From Planctomycetota bacterium (GTDB lineage Bacteria > Planctomycetota > Planctomycetia > Pirellulales > Thermoguttaceae), in the NCBI GenBank assembly GCA_023397045.1, contig JAEWUR010000615.1:1-5823 (forward strand): a DNA stretch of 5,823 bases. The letters run 5' to 3'. This document shows positions 1-5,688 of this stretch, piece after piece. Position 1 is the stretch's first letter; every line of letters begins with the position of its first letter. The translations under genes were made by a program, and so were the position numbers. Below the pieces are notes generated by a model. That model searched no databases and was not told where the DNA came from. It saw only the letters and a list, made by a program, of their open reading frames with translations.

Positions 1-385
1 ACCCACGGCCGTCGATCGCTTGATTATGACGCTTTTTCTCTCGCTGTTCGTGTCATTCGGATTTCTCGCCGTCGGCGCAGGCATCGCAGGAAAGAACGTA
101 GGCACCATCCTTTGGGGTTCGTTTTTCGGTGGACTCCCCTTGTTCATGGCCTGGGCGGCCACAGGTTTGGGCTTCTTCTTTCTGGTCCTCTGGGCCGTCA
201 TCATGTTTTTCCTCGGCAGAAAAGCACAGGTTGGCGGAATCATCAACTTCGGCGACATTCGTCGGTCGGGTGTGCCCGGTTGGACGTGGGGCGGCAGTGG
301 TGGATTCGGCGGCGGCAGCTTTGGCGGTGGCGGTGGTTTCGGCGGCGGATCCTCCGGCGGCGGCGGAGCCAGCGGCGGTTGGTAG
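1..385 (+). CDS. C-terminal part of a TPM-domain (YgcG-like) membrane protein, 5' end outside window
   Basis: The reading frame is open to the left edge, with complete codons from base 2 (reading PTAVDRLIMTLF) and a TAG stop at 383-385. The TTG at 20 is in frame but is unlikely to be the true start, since no break or convincing ribosome site precedes it. What is visible is about three hydrophobic segments (from IMTLFLSLF to AVGAGIA, from VGTILWGSF to AATG, and GFFFLVLWAVIMFFLG), then a short basic stretch (GRKAQ) and a low-complexity Gly/Ser/Phe tail of about 35 residues ending GGGGASGGW. Proteins with an extracytoplasmic TPM domain, membrane segments and a GGGxFGGGGxSGGGGASGxW tail are well known, and their genes often neighbour lemA; a lemA gene lies about 0.9 kb downstream. 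The TPM domain itself would lie upstream and is not seen, so the assignment rests on tail, topology and context. The cellular role of this group is poorly defined, probably at the cell envelope. Confidence 0.7.
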   Translation, partial: PTAVDRLIMTLFLSLFVSFGFLAVGAGIAGKNVGTILWGSFFGGLPLFMAWAATGLGFFFLVLWAVIMFFLGRKAQVGGIINFGDIRRSGVPGWTWGGSGGFGGGSFGGGGGFGGGSSGGGGASGGW

Positions 386-414
386 AACAGACAAGGAGTT
401 TTTGTTGTGGAAAA

Positions 415-446
415 CACGTAGGGTCCGCCTCGCGGACCATGAAAAA
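415..446 (+). repeat. 32-bp dispersed palindromic repeat, copy 1
   Basis: This stretch is identical over 32 bases to 2000-2031. Its core GGTCCGC-CTC-GCGGACC is itself a palindrome with a 7-bp stem and 3-base loop. It lies just downstream of the TPM-like gene, in a non-coding gap. Short size, internal palindrome and intergenic placement resemble REP-type elements, which in other bacteria are moved by IS200/IS605-like (RAYT) transposases; no such gene is in this window. That classification is inference. Confidence 0.8.
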
Positions 447-483
447 TCAAGAACACCGCAATGGTCCGCGAGGCGGACCCTAC
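418..483. repeat. Perfect 23-bp inverted repeat (REP/BIME-like hairpin)
   Basis: Bases 418-440 are the exact reverse complement of 461-483, giving a perfect 23-bp stem with a 20-base, A-rich loop (441-460). The left arm is part of the 32-bp dispersed repeat, so this is a head-to-head pair of the same element. In RNA it would form a very stable hairpin between the TPM-like and nucleotidyltransferase-like genes and could protect or attenuate the transcript. No T-run follows (the next bases are CGAGGTTGCG), so it is not a standard intrinsic terminator. Confidence 0.85.
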
Positions 484-485
484 CG

Positions 486-502
486 AGGTTGCGGCGCAAC
501 CT
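486..502 (+). repeat. Small hairpin in the leader of the nucleotidyltransferase-like gene
   Basis: AGGTTGC, a GGC loop and GCAACCT form a perfect 7-bp stem. It starts three bases after the larger inverted repeat and ends 15 bases before the TAAGGAG ribosome site of the gene at 533. It may be part of the same repeat cluster or a leader structure affecting translation; the sequence cannot separate these. Confidence 0.55.
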
Positions 503-532
503 TTCCGCAACAGAACCTAAGGAGCAAATACC

Positions 533-1246
533 ATGACTCCCGAAGAACTGGTCGAACAAATCCAAACGGCGCTGCCCGGCAAATTGCAGTCGGCCGTGCT
601 CTACGGGTCGGCCGTCGCCGGCGATTTCGTCCCCGAGGCGTCCAACTACAACGTCCTGCTAGTCGTCGATCCCCTGGGCATCGCCGAACTGACGGCCCTG
701 GTCAAGCCGACCGCCCGGTGGATCAAGTTGGGCAATCGGCCGCCGCTGCTGTTCACGGCCGAACAACTCAAGGCCTCGGCCGACGTCTTCCCGATCGAAT
801 TGCTCGACATCCGGCAGTCGCACCGCATGCTTTTTGGGCCGGACCCGGTGGCCGACATGGTCGTCGAGCCCGAATGCCTCCGACTGCAACTCGAACGCGA
901 ATTGAAAGAGAAGCTCCTCGCCCTGCGCGAGCAATATTTGCTCTCCGGCGGCGAATCACAAGATGTCGCCGGCGTGATCGTCGCCTCGGTCGGCGGGTTT
1001 TTAGTGCTCGCCCGGGCGGCGCTGCGGTTGTTCCAAGAAGACGTGCCCTCGGTCAAGGTCGACGCGATTCGGCTGCTCGCCGAACGGCTCGATTTCGACC
1101 CACAACCCATCCTAGACATCGACGCGTTGCGGCGTCGCAAGCGAAAGTGGCGCGAAACCATCCCGCAACCACTGTGCGAATCCTATTTAACCAGCATCGA
1201 ACGCCTGACGGCGGCAATTGACCGTCACCTTCATCGTCGTTCATAA
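533..1246 (+). CDS. Nucleotidyltransferase-like protein with altered metal motif
   Basis: This 237-residue protein starts at an ATG preceded by a strong ribosome site, TAAGGAG at 518-524, with 8-base spacing. Residues 22-45 (beginning VLYGSAVAGDF and ending NYNVLLVV) match the start of the DNA polymerase beta-like nucleotidyltransferase fold: a GS pair (G25, S26), then a beta strand that normally carries D-x-D for metal binding. Here those positions are N38 and N40. A later FPIELLDIRQ segment (86-95) has acidic residues E89 and D92, one of which could be the third carboxylate. Residues from about 115 on look helical (ERELKEKLLALREQY), with a short hydrophobic stretch around 145-165 and a basic C-terminus. 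No signal peptide is seen, so it is probably cytoplasmic. Sitting between TPM-like and LemA genes, it likely belongs to their group. With both Asp positions changed it may be a non-catalytic relative; substrate and function are unknown. Confidence 0.75.
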   Translation: MTPEELVEQIQTALPGKLQSAVLYGSAVAGDFVPEASNYNVLLVVDPLGIAELTALVKPTARWIKLGNRPPLLFTAEQLKASADVFPIELLDIRQSHRMLFGPDPVADMVVEPECLRLQLERELKEKLLALREQYLLSGGESQDVAGVIVASVGGFLVLARAALRLFQEDVPSVKVDAIRLLAERLDFDPQPILDIDALRRRKRKWRETIPQPLCESYLTSIERLTAAIDRHLHRRS

Positions 1247-1258
1247 CCCAACCGTTGA

Positions 1259-1279
1259 GCGGGCGGGCTTGCCCGCCGC
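1259..1279 (+). repeat. GC-rich hairpin between the nucleotidyltransferase-like gene and lemA
   Basis: GGCGGGC, a TT turn and GCCCGCC form a 7-bp stem (1262-1277), which can be extended by two pairs across a single bulged G. It begins 12 bases after the upstream stop codon. The following bases, TTTCTC, are only weakly T-rich. It could be a weak terminator or attenuator, or another short dispersed palindrome; only one copy is present here. Confidence 0.5.
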
Positions 1280-1324
1280 TTTCTCATCTCAACCAAATCA
1301 GAAAATACCCAAGGCAGAAAAACC

Positions 1325-1915
1325 ATGAAAAAAGCATTGCTGATCGGACTCGGCGTCCTTGTTGTTATCGGCGTCTTCTTGCTTGTCCTGATCGCACGCG
1401 GCGTCTCCATCTACAACGGCCTCGTGACAGAACAAGAAAGCGTTCGCGCGGCCTGGGGGCAGGTCGAAACCGTGCTGCAACGCCGATACGACCTGATTCC
1501 CAATCTGGTCAACACCGTGAAAGGCTACGCCAAACACGAGAAAGACGTGTTGGAAGATGTCACGAAGCTGCGCAGCCAGTGGGGCGCAGCCAAGACAACG
1601 AACGAGAAAGTCGAAGCCTCGAACCAACTCGAACAGGGAATCGCCCGTTTGCTGCTGGTCGCCGAACGCTATCCGGACCTGAAGGCCAGCGAGAACTTCC
1701 GCGACCTGCAATACGAGTTGTCGGGCACGGAGAACCGCATCACAGTTGAACGCCAACGCTATAACGACACCGTCCGGACCTACAACACCAGCATCCGGCA
1801 ATTCCCGGCCGCGATGATCGCCGGCCTCTGCGGATTCACCGCCGATTCCGAATATTTCGCCGCCGAACAGGGCGCAGCCAAAGCGCCGAAGGTCGACTTC
1901 AACGACGAGAAATAG
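1325..1915 (+). CDS. lemA: LemA family membrane protein
   Basis: This 196-residue protein has the usual LemA length and layout. Residues 4-24 form one hydrophobic N-terminal membrane segment after MKK; there is no lipobox cysteine. The rest is a long helical domain expected outside the membrane. Family landmarks are YNGLV (30-34), RRYDLIPNLVNTVKGYAKHE (53-72), YPDLKASENFRDLQYELSGT (116-135) with TENRI just after, and RYNDTVRTYNTSIRQFP (145-161). The tail after residue 180 is short and polar. The ATG has a modest ribosome site (AAGG at 1311-1314, 10-base spacing) and follows the previous gene by 78 bases holding a GC-rich hairpin. LemA proteins are widespread and often encoded with TPM-domain proteins; their biochemical role is not settled. 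Identification is firm from sequence; any specific function here would be a guess. Confidence 0.95.
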   Translation: MKKALLIGLGVLVVIGVFLLVLIARGVSIYNGLVTEQESVRAAWGQVETVLQRRYDLIPNLVNTVKGYAKHEKDVLEDVTKLRSQWGAAKTTNEKVEASNQLEQGIARLLLVAERYPDLKASENFRDLQYELSGTENRITVERQRYNDTVRTYNTSIRQFPAAMIAGLCGFTADSEYFAAEQGAAKAPKVDFNDEK

Positions 1916-1958
1916 ACGGATCCCGCAGCCGATACGTCAGACCAACGTCATGGCGTCA

Positions 1959-2109
1959 GTGTAAGGAGGGAAAAGGGGAAAAGGAAAAACGGAAATGCGC
2001 ACGTAGGGTCCGCCTCGCGGACCATGAAAAACGAAAAATGCCGCTGTCCTCTCAGCCCCCAGAACGATCGTCTTTCCCTTTTTCCCCTTTCCTTTTTTCC
2101 TCCTTACAC
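1959..2109. repeat. Long polypurine/polypyrimidine inverted repeat between convergent genes
   Basis: The left arm starts GTGTAAGGAGG (1959-1969) and continues in a 27-base run of only purines (1963-1989). The right arm is a 35-base run of only pyrimidines (2071-2105) ending in CCTCCTTACAC (2099-2109), the exact complement of the left start. Beyond the 11 exact bases the arms pair imperfectly but clearly as A/G-rich against T/C-rich blocks. The loop encloses copy 2 of the 32-bp repeat. Because lemA and ppk2 converge on this gap, the structure could end transcription from one or both sides; it could equally be a non-autonomous mobile element. Confidence 0.7.
2000..2031 (+). repeat. 32-bp dispersed palindromic repeat, copy 2
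   Basis: This is identical to 415-446 in the same orientation and has the same internal GGTCCGC/GCGGACC palindrome. Unlike copy 1, no inverted partner follows. It sits in the loop of the polypurine/polypyrimidine inverted repeat. Confidence 0.8.
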
Positions 2110-2130
2110 GAAACGTCATCAGGTGGAAGG

Positions 2131-2979
2131 TTATTTTTCTTCTGCTTTTCCTTCCTCGGCCGCCGCGTGATATTTCCGCTTGATGTCGTCCAAGCTGACC
2201 GTCGGAGCGGGAAACTTCATGTCCATCGATTCAAGCGTCTCGACGACGATCTTCGACACGGCCAGGTTGCGGAACCATTTCTTATTCGACGGGATGACGT
2301 ACCACGGCGCGTGCTTCGTGCTGGTTTCGCCCAAGGCATCCGCATAGGCCTCGGTGTACTTCGGCCACAGCGCGCGCTCCGAATAATCGCTCTCGCTGAT
2401 CTTCCAGTGCCGTGCCGGGTCGTCGATCCGTTTCTTGAACCGCCGAAGCTGCTCGTCGGGACTGATGTGCAGGAAGAACTTGATGATCCGCGTCCCGTTG
2501 TTGATCAACCCTTTCTCGAAATCGTTGATCAGTCCGTAGCGCTTCGACCAGACCCTTTCCGGCACCAGATCGTGAACGCGCACGACCAGAACGTCCTCGT
2601 AATGCGAGCGGTTGAAGATGACCACTTCGCCCTTGCCCGGCGTCTGGCGATGGATGCGCCAGAGGAAGTCGTGGGCGGCCTCCTCGTGCGACGGCACTTT
2701 GAATCCATGCACTCGGGTGCCTTGCGGATTCATGTTGCCCAGCACGTGGTTGATCGTTCCATCCTTGCCCGCCGCGTCGAGCGCTTGCAGGCAGATCAAC
2801 AACGATTGCTTATTCTCGGCGTAGAGAAGATACTGCAACTCGCGGAGTCTCTTGTTGTATTTGTCGAGCTTCTCCATCACCGAGGCTTTGCTCTTGTGGT
2901 GATCGGTGAAGTCGGGATCGATCTCCGCGAGTTTCACCTTCCTGCCCGGCTCCACCTGAAACATCTCGCGATAACTCAT
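2131..2979 (-). CDS. ppk2: PPK2 family polyphosphate kinase / nucleotide phosphotransferase
   Basis: This 282-residue protein belongs to the PPK2 family, which moves phosphate between inorganic polyphosphate and nucleotides. The P-loop region is LQALDAAGKDGT (64-75), with K72 and D68 in conserved positions. The Walker B-like segment is VVIFNRSHYEDVLVVRVH (119-136). The lid region is RIDDPARHWKISESDYSER (184-202), followed by the WPKYTEAYADAL helix. Length and the single kinase domain fit the short PPK2 proteins; the LQALDAAGKDGT form recalls the class that accepts both AMP and ADP, but class assignment is from memory. No signal peptide is seen, so it is cytoplasmic. The start is fixed by AAGGAGG at 2986-2992 (complement), six bases upstream of the ATG, rather than by the internal Met6. 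The C-terminus is Lys/Glu-rich. It lies downstream of the ATPase gene on the same strand and converges with lemA. Nucleotide regeneration from polyphosphate is the likely role. Confidence 0.93.
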   Translation of the reverse strand: MSYREMFQVEPGRKVKLAEIDPDFTDHHKSKASVMEKLDKYNKRLRELQYLLYAENKQSLLICLQALDAAGKDGTINHVLGNMNPQGTRVHGFKVPSHEEAAHDFLWRIHRQTPGKGEVVIFNRSHYEDVLVVRVHDLVPERVWSKRYGLINDFEKGLINNGTRIIKFFLHISPDEQLRRFKKRIDDPARHWKISESDYSERALWPKYTEAYADALGETSTKHAPWYVIPSNKKWFRNLAVSKIVVETLESMDMKFPAPTVSLDDIKRKYHAAAEEGKAEEK

Positions 2980-3007
2980 CGCACGCCTCCTTCTACTAGA
3001 TTATGAA

Positions 3008-3134
3008 GTCCCCTCTCCCTTTGGGAGAGGGTTAGGGTGAGGGCCATTGTTTCGCCAAGAGATATGCTTTTCACTATCCCAAAACCGCGCTGACAGCCCT
3101 CACCCCTTGCCCCTCTCCCAAAGGGAGAGGGGAC
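3008..3134. repeat. Inverted pair of CCCTCTCCC palindromes (MITE/REP-like element)
   Basis: The left arm (3008-3044) and right arm (3096-3134) are reverse complements: 24 bases match exactly (3008-3031 with 3111-3134), followed after a short mismatched stretch by another 10 (GGGTGAGGGC and its complement). Each arm also contains CCCTCTCCC-TTT-GGGAGAGGG, a 9-bp hairpin. The spacer is 51 bases with no reading frame of note. The element fills most of the 165-base gap between the ATPase stop and the ppk2 start, beginning 10 bases past the ATPase stop. I recall similar sequences as repeats in several unrelated bacterial genomes. It may also act as a transcription barrier or RNA stabiliser between the two genes. 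Confidence 0.8.
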
Positions 3135-3144
3135 GTGCGTTCCA

Positions 3145-5688
3145 CTACTTCCGCTGATGCAACCCGCCGTGCGGATGCAGCACCGTGTTCAACCGGGCCA
3201 GCACGGGATGCAGCCCCGTGCTTCGCCGGTCGATCTCATGATGCAGCATCAGCTTGACGATGTCCTGGACCACCATCCAGACGATGTTGTACACCCAGAC
3301 CCATCCGATGATGTTCCACGGCAACGCCGGAACCTTGTCGCCCCAGCCGAATCCGCACAGCAGCACGGCGAAAACCTGCGTGCCGATGATCGCCCAAAAA
3401 AGCGCGGCGGCCGGATACGGCGGCTTCCAGAACGGGCCTTGCGTCCGCGTGAGGAACAACATCAGGTGCCCGCCAGCCACAAGTTGCAGGAACATCATGG
3501 TCTGCAAATGCGGCTGGTCCAGATGATAGATTGTCGTGCCGAGGTACATGAGTCCAAAGCTTTCGGCCACCGCCAACGCGCCGAGGATCGACGAGACCGT
3601 CAGCACGCGGCCCATCTCCCAGCGGACCGGCCGCGGCGCGACCGGGGCGTTGTCGAACGCAATCGTCATGATCGGCACGTCGTCCAACAACGCCAACGCG
3701 ATAATCATGATCGGCGTCAACGGAAAGAACCCATAGACGATCGTCGCCAGCACAATGAACACCATGATGTCGGTCGTCATCGCAATGCGGTAGAGCGTGT
3801 AGCTCATCATTCGGGCGAAAATGCGCCGGGCCTCGGCGATGCCCTTGATGATGACCGAAAGTCCGGGGTCGGTCAGAATCAGCGCGGCGGCGGCCCGAGC
3901 GGCGTCGGTCGCACCCGAAACGGCGATGCCCACGTCGGCCTGCTTCAGCGCCGGGGCATCGTTCACGCCGTCGCCGGTCATGCCGACCAGATGCCCTCGC
4001 TCCTGCAACGCCTTGACGATGGCGTATTTGTGTTCGGGGAACACCTGGGCGAAACCTTCCGCCCGCTCGACCTTCTCGGCCACGTCCATCGGGATCTGAC
4101 CCTTGGTCACGTCGCCGGTAAACAGGTCGGTCGCCGGCTGAATATGCGTACCCAATCCCAATTGGCCCGAAATCTCGGCCGCGATGGCCGCGTTGTCGCC
4201 AGTGACCATCTTGACGCTGATGCCGAACTCCTCGGCCCGTGCGATCGTCTCTTTCGAGTCGACGCGCGGCGGATCGAAAAGCGGCAGGATGCCCAACAGC
4301 CTCCAATTTCCTTCGACGTCCGCCCGGGCGACGCCGAGCGTTCGATAGCCCTTCGTGGCCAACTCGCCGACGACCGTGTTGGCCTTGTCCAACTCGTCGC
4401 CCGAGAGCTTGGCCATGCCGAAGACGATCTGCGGCGTGCCCTTGGTGACGAAAAACGTCTTGCCGTCGGCGCCCTGGATCGTCGCCTCGGTTCGCTTGGC
4501 CACCGGATCGAACGGCACGAATTTGACTTGCTTATAACCGTCGAGTGCCTTGGCATCTTTCAGCCCGCTGAGCACCGCCATGTCGATCGGATCCTTATCG
4601 GCCTCGGTCGACGCCAGCGAACCGGCCAGCAGCACGGCCTGCGGCTCGGCATTCTCCCACGGCTGAATGTCGCCGAGCGTCAGTTTGTTCTGCGTCAGCG
4701 TTCCGGTCTTGTCGGAACAGAGGATCTCCATGCCGGCCATCTCTTCGATGGCTTCCAGCCGCGAGACGATCACCTTGCTGGTGGCCAGCAATTTCGCGCC
4801 CAGGGCCATCGTGACCGACAGGACCGCCGGCATGGCCACCGGGACCGAGGCCACCAACAAGATCAGGACGAACTCGGCAATTCTTAGTACGCCCTCGCCG
4901 CGCGACAGTTGGACGAACACCAGGATCGCCGCCAGGATGACCGCCGTGACAATCAGGAAGTCGCCGATGTGCATGACGGCCTTCTGAAAATGCGACGTCG
5001 CCCCGGCGCTCTGCACCAGGTTGGCCGTGCGACCGAAAAATGTGTTGCCGCCGGTCGCGGTGACGACCGCCACCATCTCGCCCTTCTTAACGATCGAGCC
5101 CGAGTAGGCCGGATCGCCGAGTTTTTTGCTCACCGGCAACGACTCGCCGGTCAAGGCCGACTGGTCGATGCTCAGATACTCGCCTTCGATCAGCTTGGCG
5201 TCGGCCGGCACCACGTCGCCCATGCGCAATCGCACCACGTCGCCGGGCGCCAGCGAGGCCGAGTCGATCTCCTGCCACTTTCCGTTGCGCAGCGCCCGAG
5301 CTTTTCGCGCCAACGCGCCCTTCAAGGCCGCCAAGGCGTTGCTGGCCTCGTGTTCTTCCCAAAAACCAAGCACGGCGTTAAACGCCAAAAGCGCGGTGAT
5401 GATCGCGAAGTCGCCGAAATCCTTGACGACCAACGCCATGATGGCCGCCGCCTCGATCATCCAGGGAATCGGTCCCCAGAAGTAGCCCAAGAAGACCTTC
5501 CATTCGCTTTTCTTCTCTTCGGCCAGCGCGTTCGGGCCGTATTGTCTCAGCCGGCGCTCAGCCTCGCTCGACGCCAGGCCGTCGGCCGAGCATTGAAGTT
5601 GCTTGAAAACCTCAGGGACGCTGAGCTTGTCCAAGTCGGCCGGCGCACCGGTTTGCCGCGCGACCGAATGGTCTTGGTTCGATGCCAT
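3145..5688 (-). CDS. P3A-type (plasma-membrane proton-efflux) P-type ATPase
   Basis: This 847-residue protein has the full set of P-type ATPase motifs. From the N-terminus they are: an actuator domain with LTGES (179-183); PVAMP in M4 (283-287); the phosphorylation site DKTGT (326-330, D326 phosphorylated); KGTP (416-419) in the nucleotide-binding domain; MVTGDN (494-499); and TGDGVNDAP (571-579). About ten membrane segments can be placed: two near 65-110, two near 240-292, and six between 630 and 812. PVAMPAVLSVTMALGA and the M6 stretch LLDDVPIMTI resemble plant and fungal proton pumps. N104 in M2 and D670 in M6 align with plant AHA2 N106 and D684, both needed for proton transport. The plant-type C-terminal regulatory domain is missing; only about 35 residues follow M10. 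The expected reaction is ATP-driven proton export across the cytoplasmic membrane, though other cations cannot be excluded. The chosen ATG has GGAG eight bases upstream, and the LDKLSVPEVFKQL region fits a usual N-terminus. Confidence 0.93.
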   Translation of the reverse strand: MASNQDHSVARQTGAPADLDKLSVPEVFKQLQCSADGLASSEAERRLRQYGPNALAEEKKSEWKVFLGYFWGPIPWMIEAAAIMALVVKDFGDFAIITALLAFNAVLGFWEEHEASNALAALKGALARKARALRNGKWQEIDSASLAPGDVVRLRMGDVVPADAKLIEGEYLSIDQSALTGESLPVSKKLGDPAYSGSIVKKGEMVAVVTATGGNTFFGRTANLVQSAGATSHFQKAVMHIGDFLIVTAVILAAILVFVQLSRGEGVLRIAEFVLILLVASVPVAMPAVLSVTMALGAKLLATSKVIVSRLEAIEEMAGMEILCSDKTGTLTQNKLTLGDIQPWENAEPQAVLLAGSLASTEADKDPIDMAVLSGLKDAKALDGYKQVKFVPFDPVAKRTEATIQGADGKTFFVTKGTPQIVFGMAKLSGDELDKANTVVGELATKGYRTLGVARADVEGNWRLLGILPLFDPPRVDSKETIARAEEFGISVKMVTGDNAAIAAEISGQLGLGTHIQPATDLFTGDVTKGQIPMDVAEKVERAEGFAQVFPEHKYAIVKALQERGHLVGMTGDGVNDAPALKQADVGIAVSGATDAARAAAALILTDPGLSVIIKGIAEARRIFARMMSYTLYRIAMTTDIMVFIVLATIVYGFFPLTPIMIIALALLDDVPIMTIAFDNAPVAPRPVRWEMGRVLTVSSILGALAVAESFGLMYLGTTIYHLDQPHLQTMMFLQLVAGGHLMLFLTRTQGPFWKPPYPAAALFWAIIGTQVFAVLLCGFGWGDKVPALPWNIIGWVWVYNIVWMVVQDIVKLMLHHEIDRRSTGLHPVLARLNTVLHPHGGLHQRK

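Noticed and set aside
20..385. Complete 121-residue protein starting at TTG 20
   Set aside because: The frame is open further upstream and the C-terminal tail matches larger TPM-domain proteins, so this is more likely the end of a longer gene.
415..483. CRISPR array from repeated palindromes
   Set aside because: Only two copies in direct orientation about 1.6 kb apart, plus one inverted arm; no regular spacing, spacers or cas genes.
418..483. Intrinsic terminator after the TPM-like gene
   Set aside because: The stem is strong, but no T-run follows either arm on the + strand, so the REP-like reading is better.
112..1221. 369-codon + strand frame crossing the TPM-like tail, the repeats and the nucleotidyltransferase-like gene
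   Set aside because: It is Arg-rich low complexity, out of frame with two supported genes, and runs through intergenic repeats.
2038..3006. Long + strand reading frame (322 codons) opposite ppk2
   Set aside because: It begins inside the pyrimidine-rich repeat, has no family motif, and is the antisense shadow of a clear PPK2 gene.
3157..4887. Long + strand reading frame (576 codons) opposite the ATPase gene
   Set aside because: It is Arg/His/Asp/Gln-rich with no recognisable domain and lies antisense to a gene with all P-type ATPase motifs; GC-rich codon bias explains the lack of stops.
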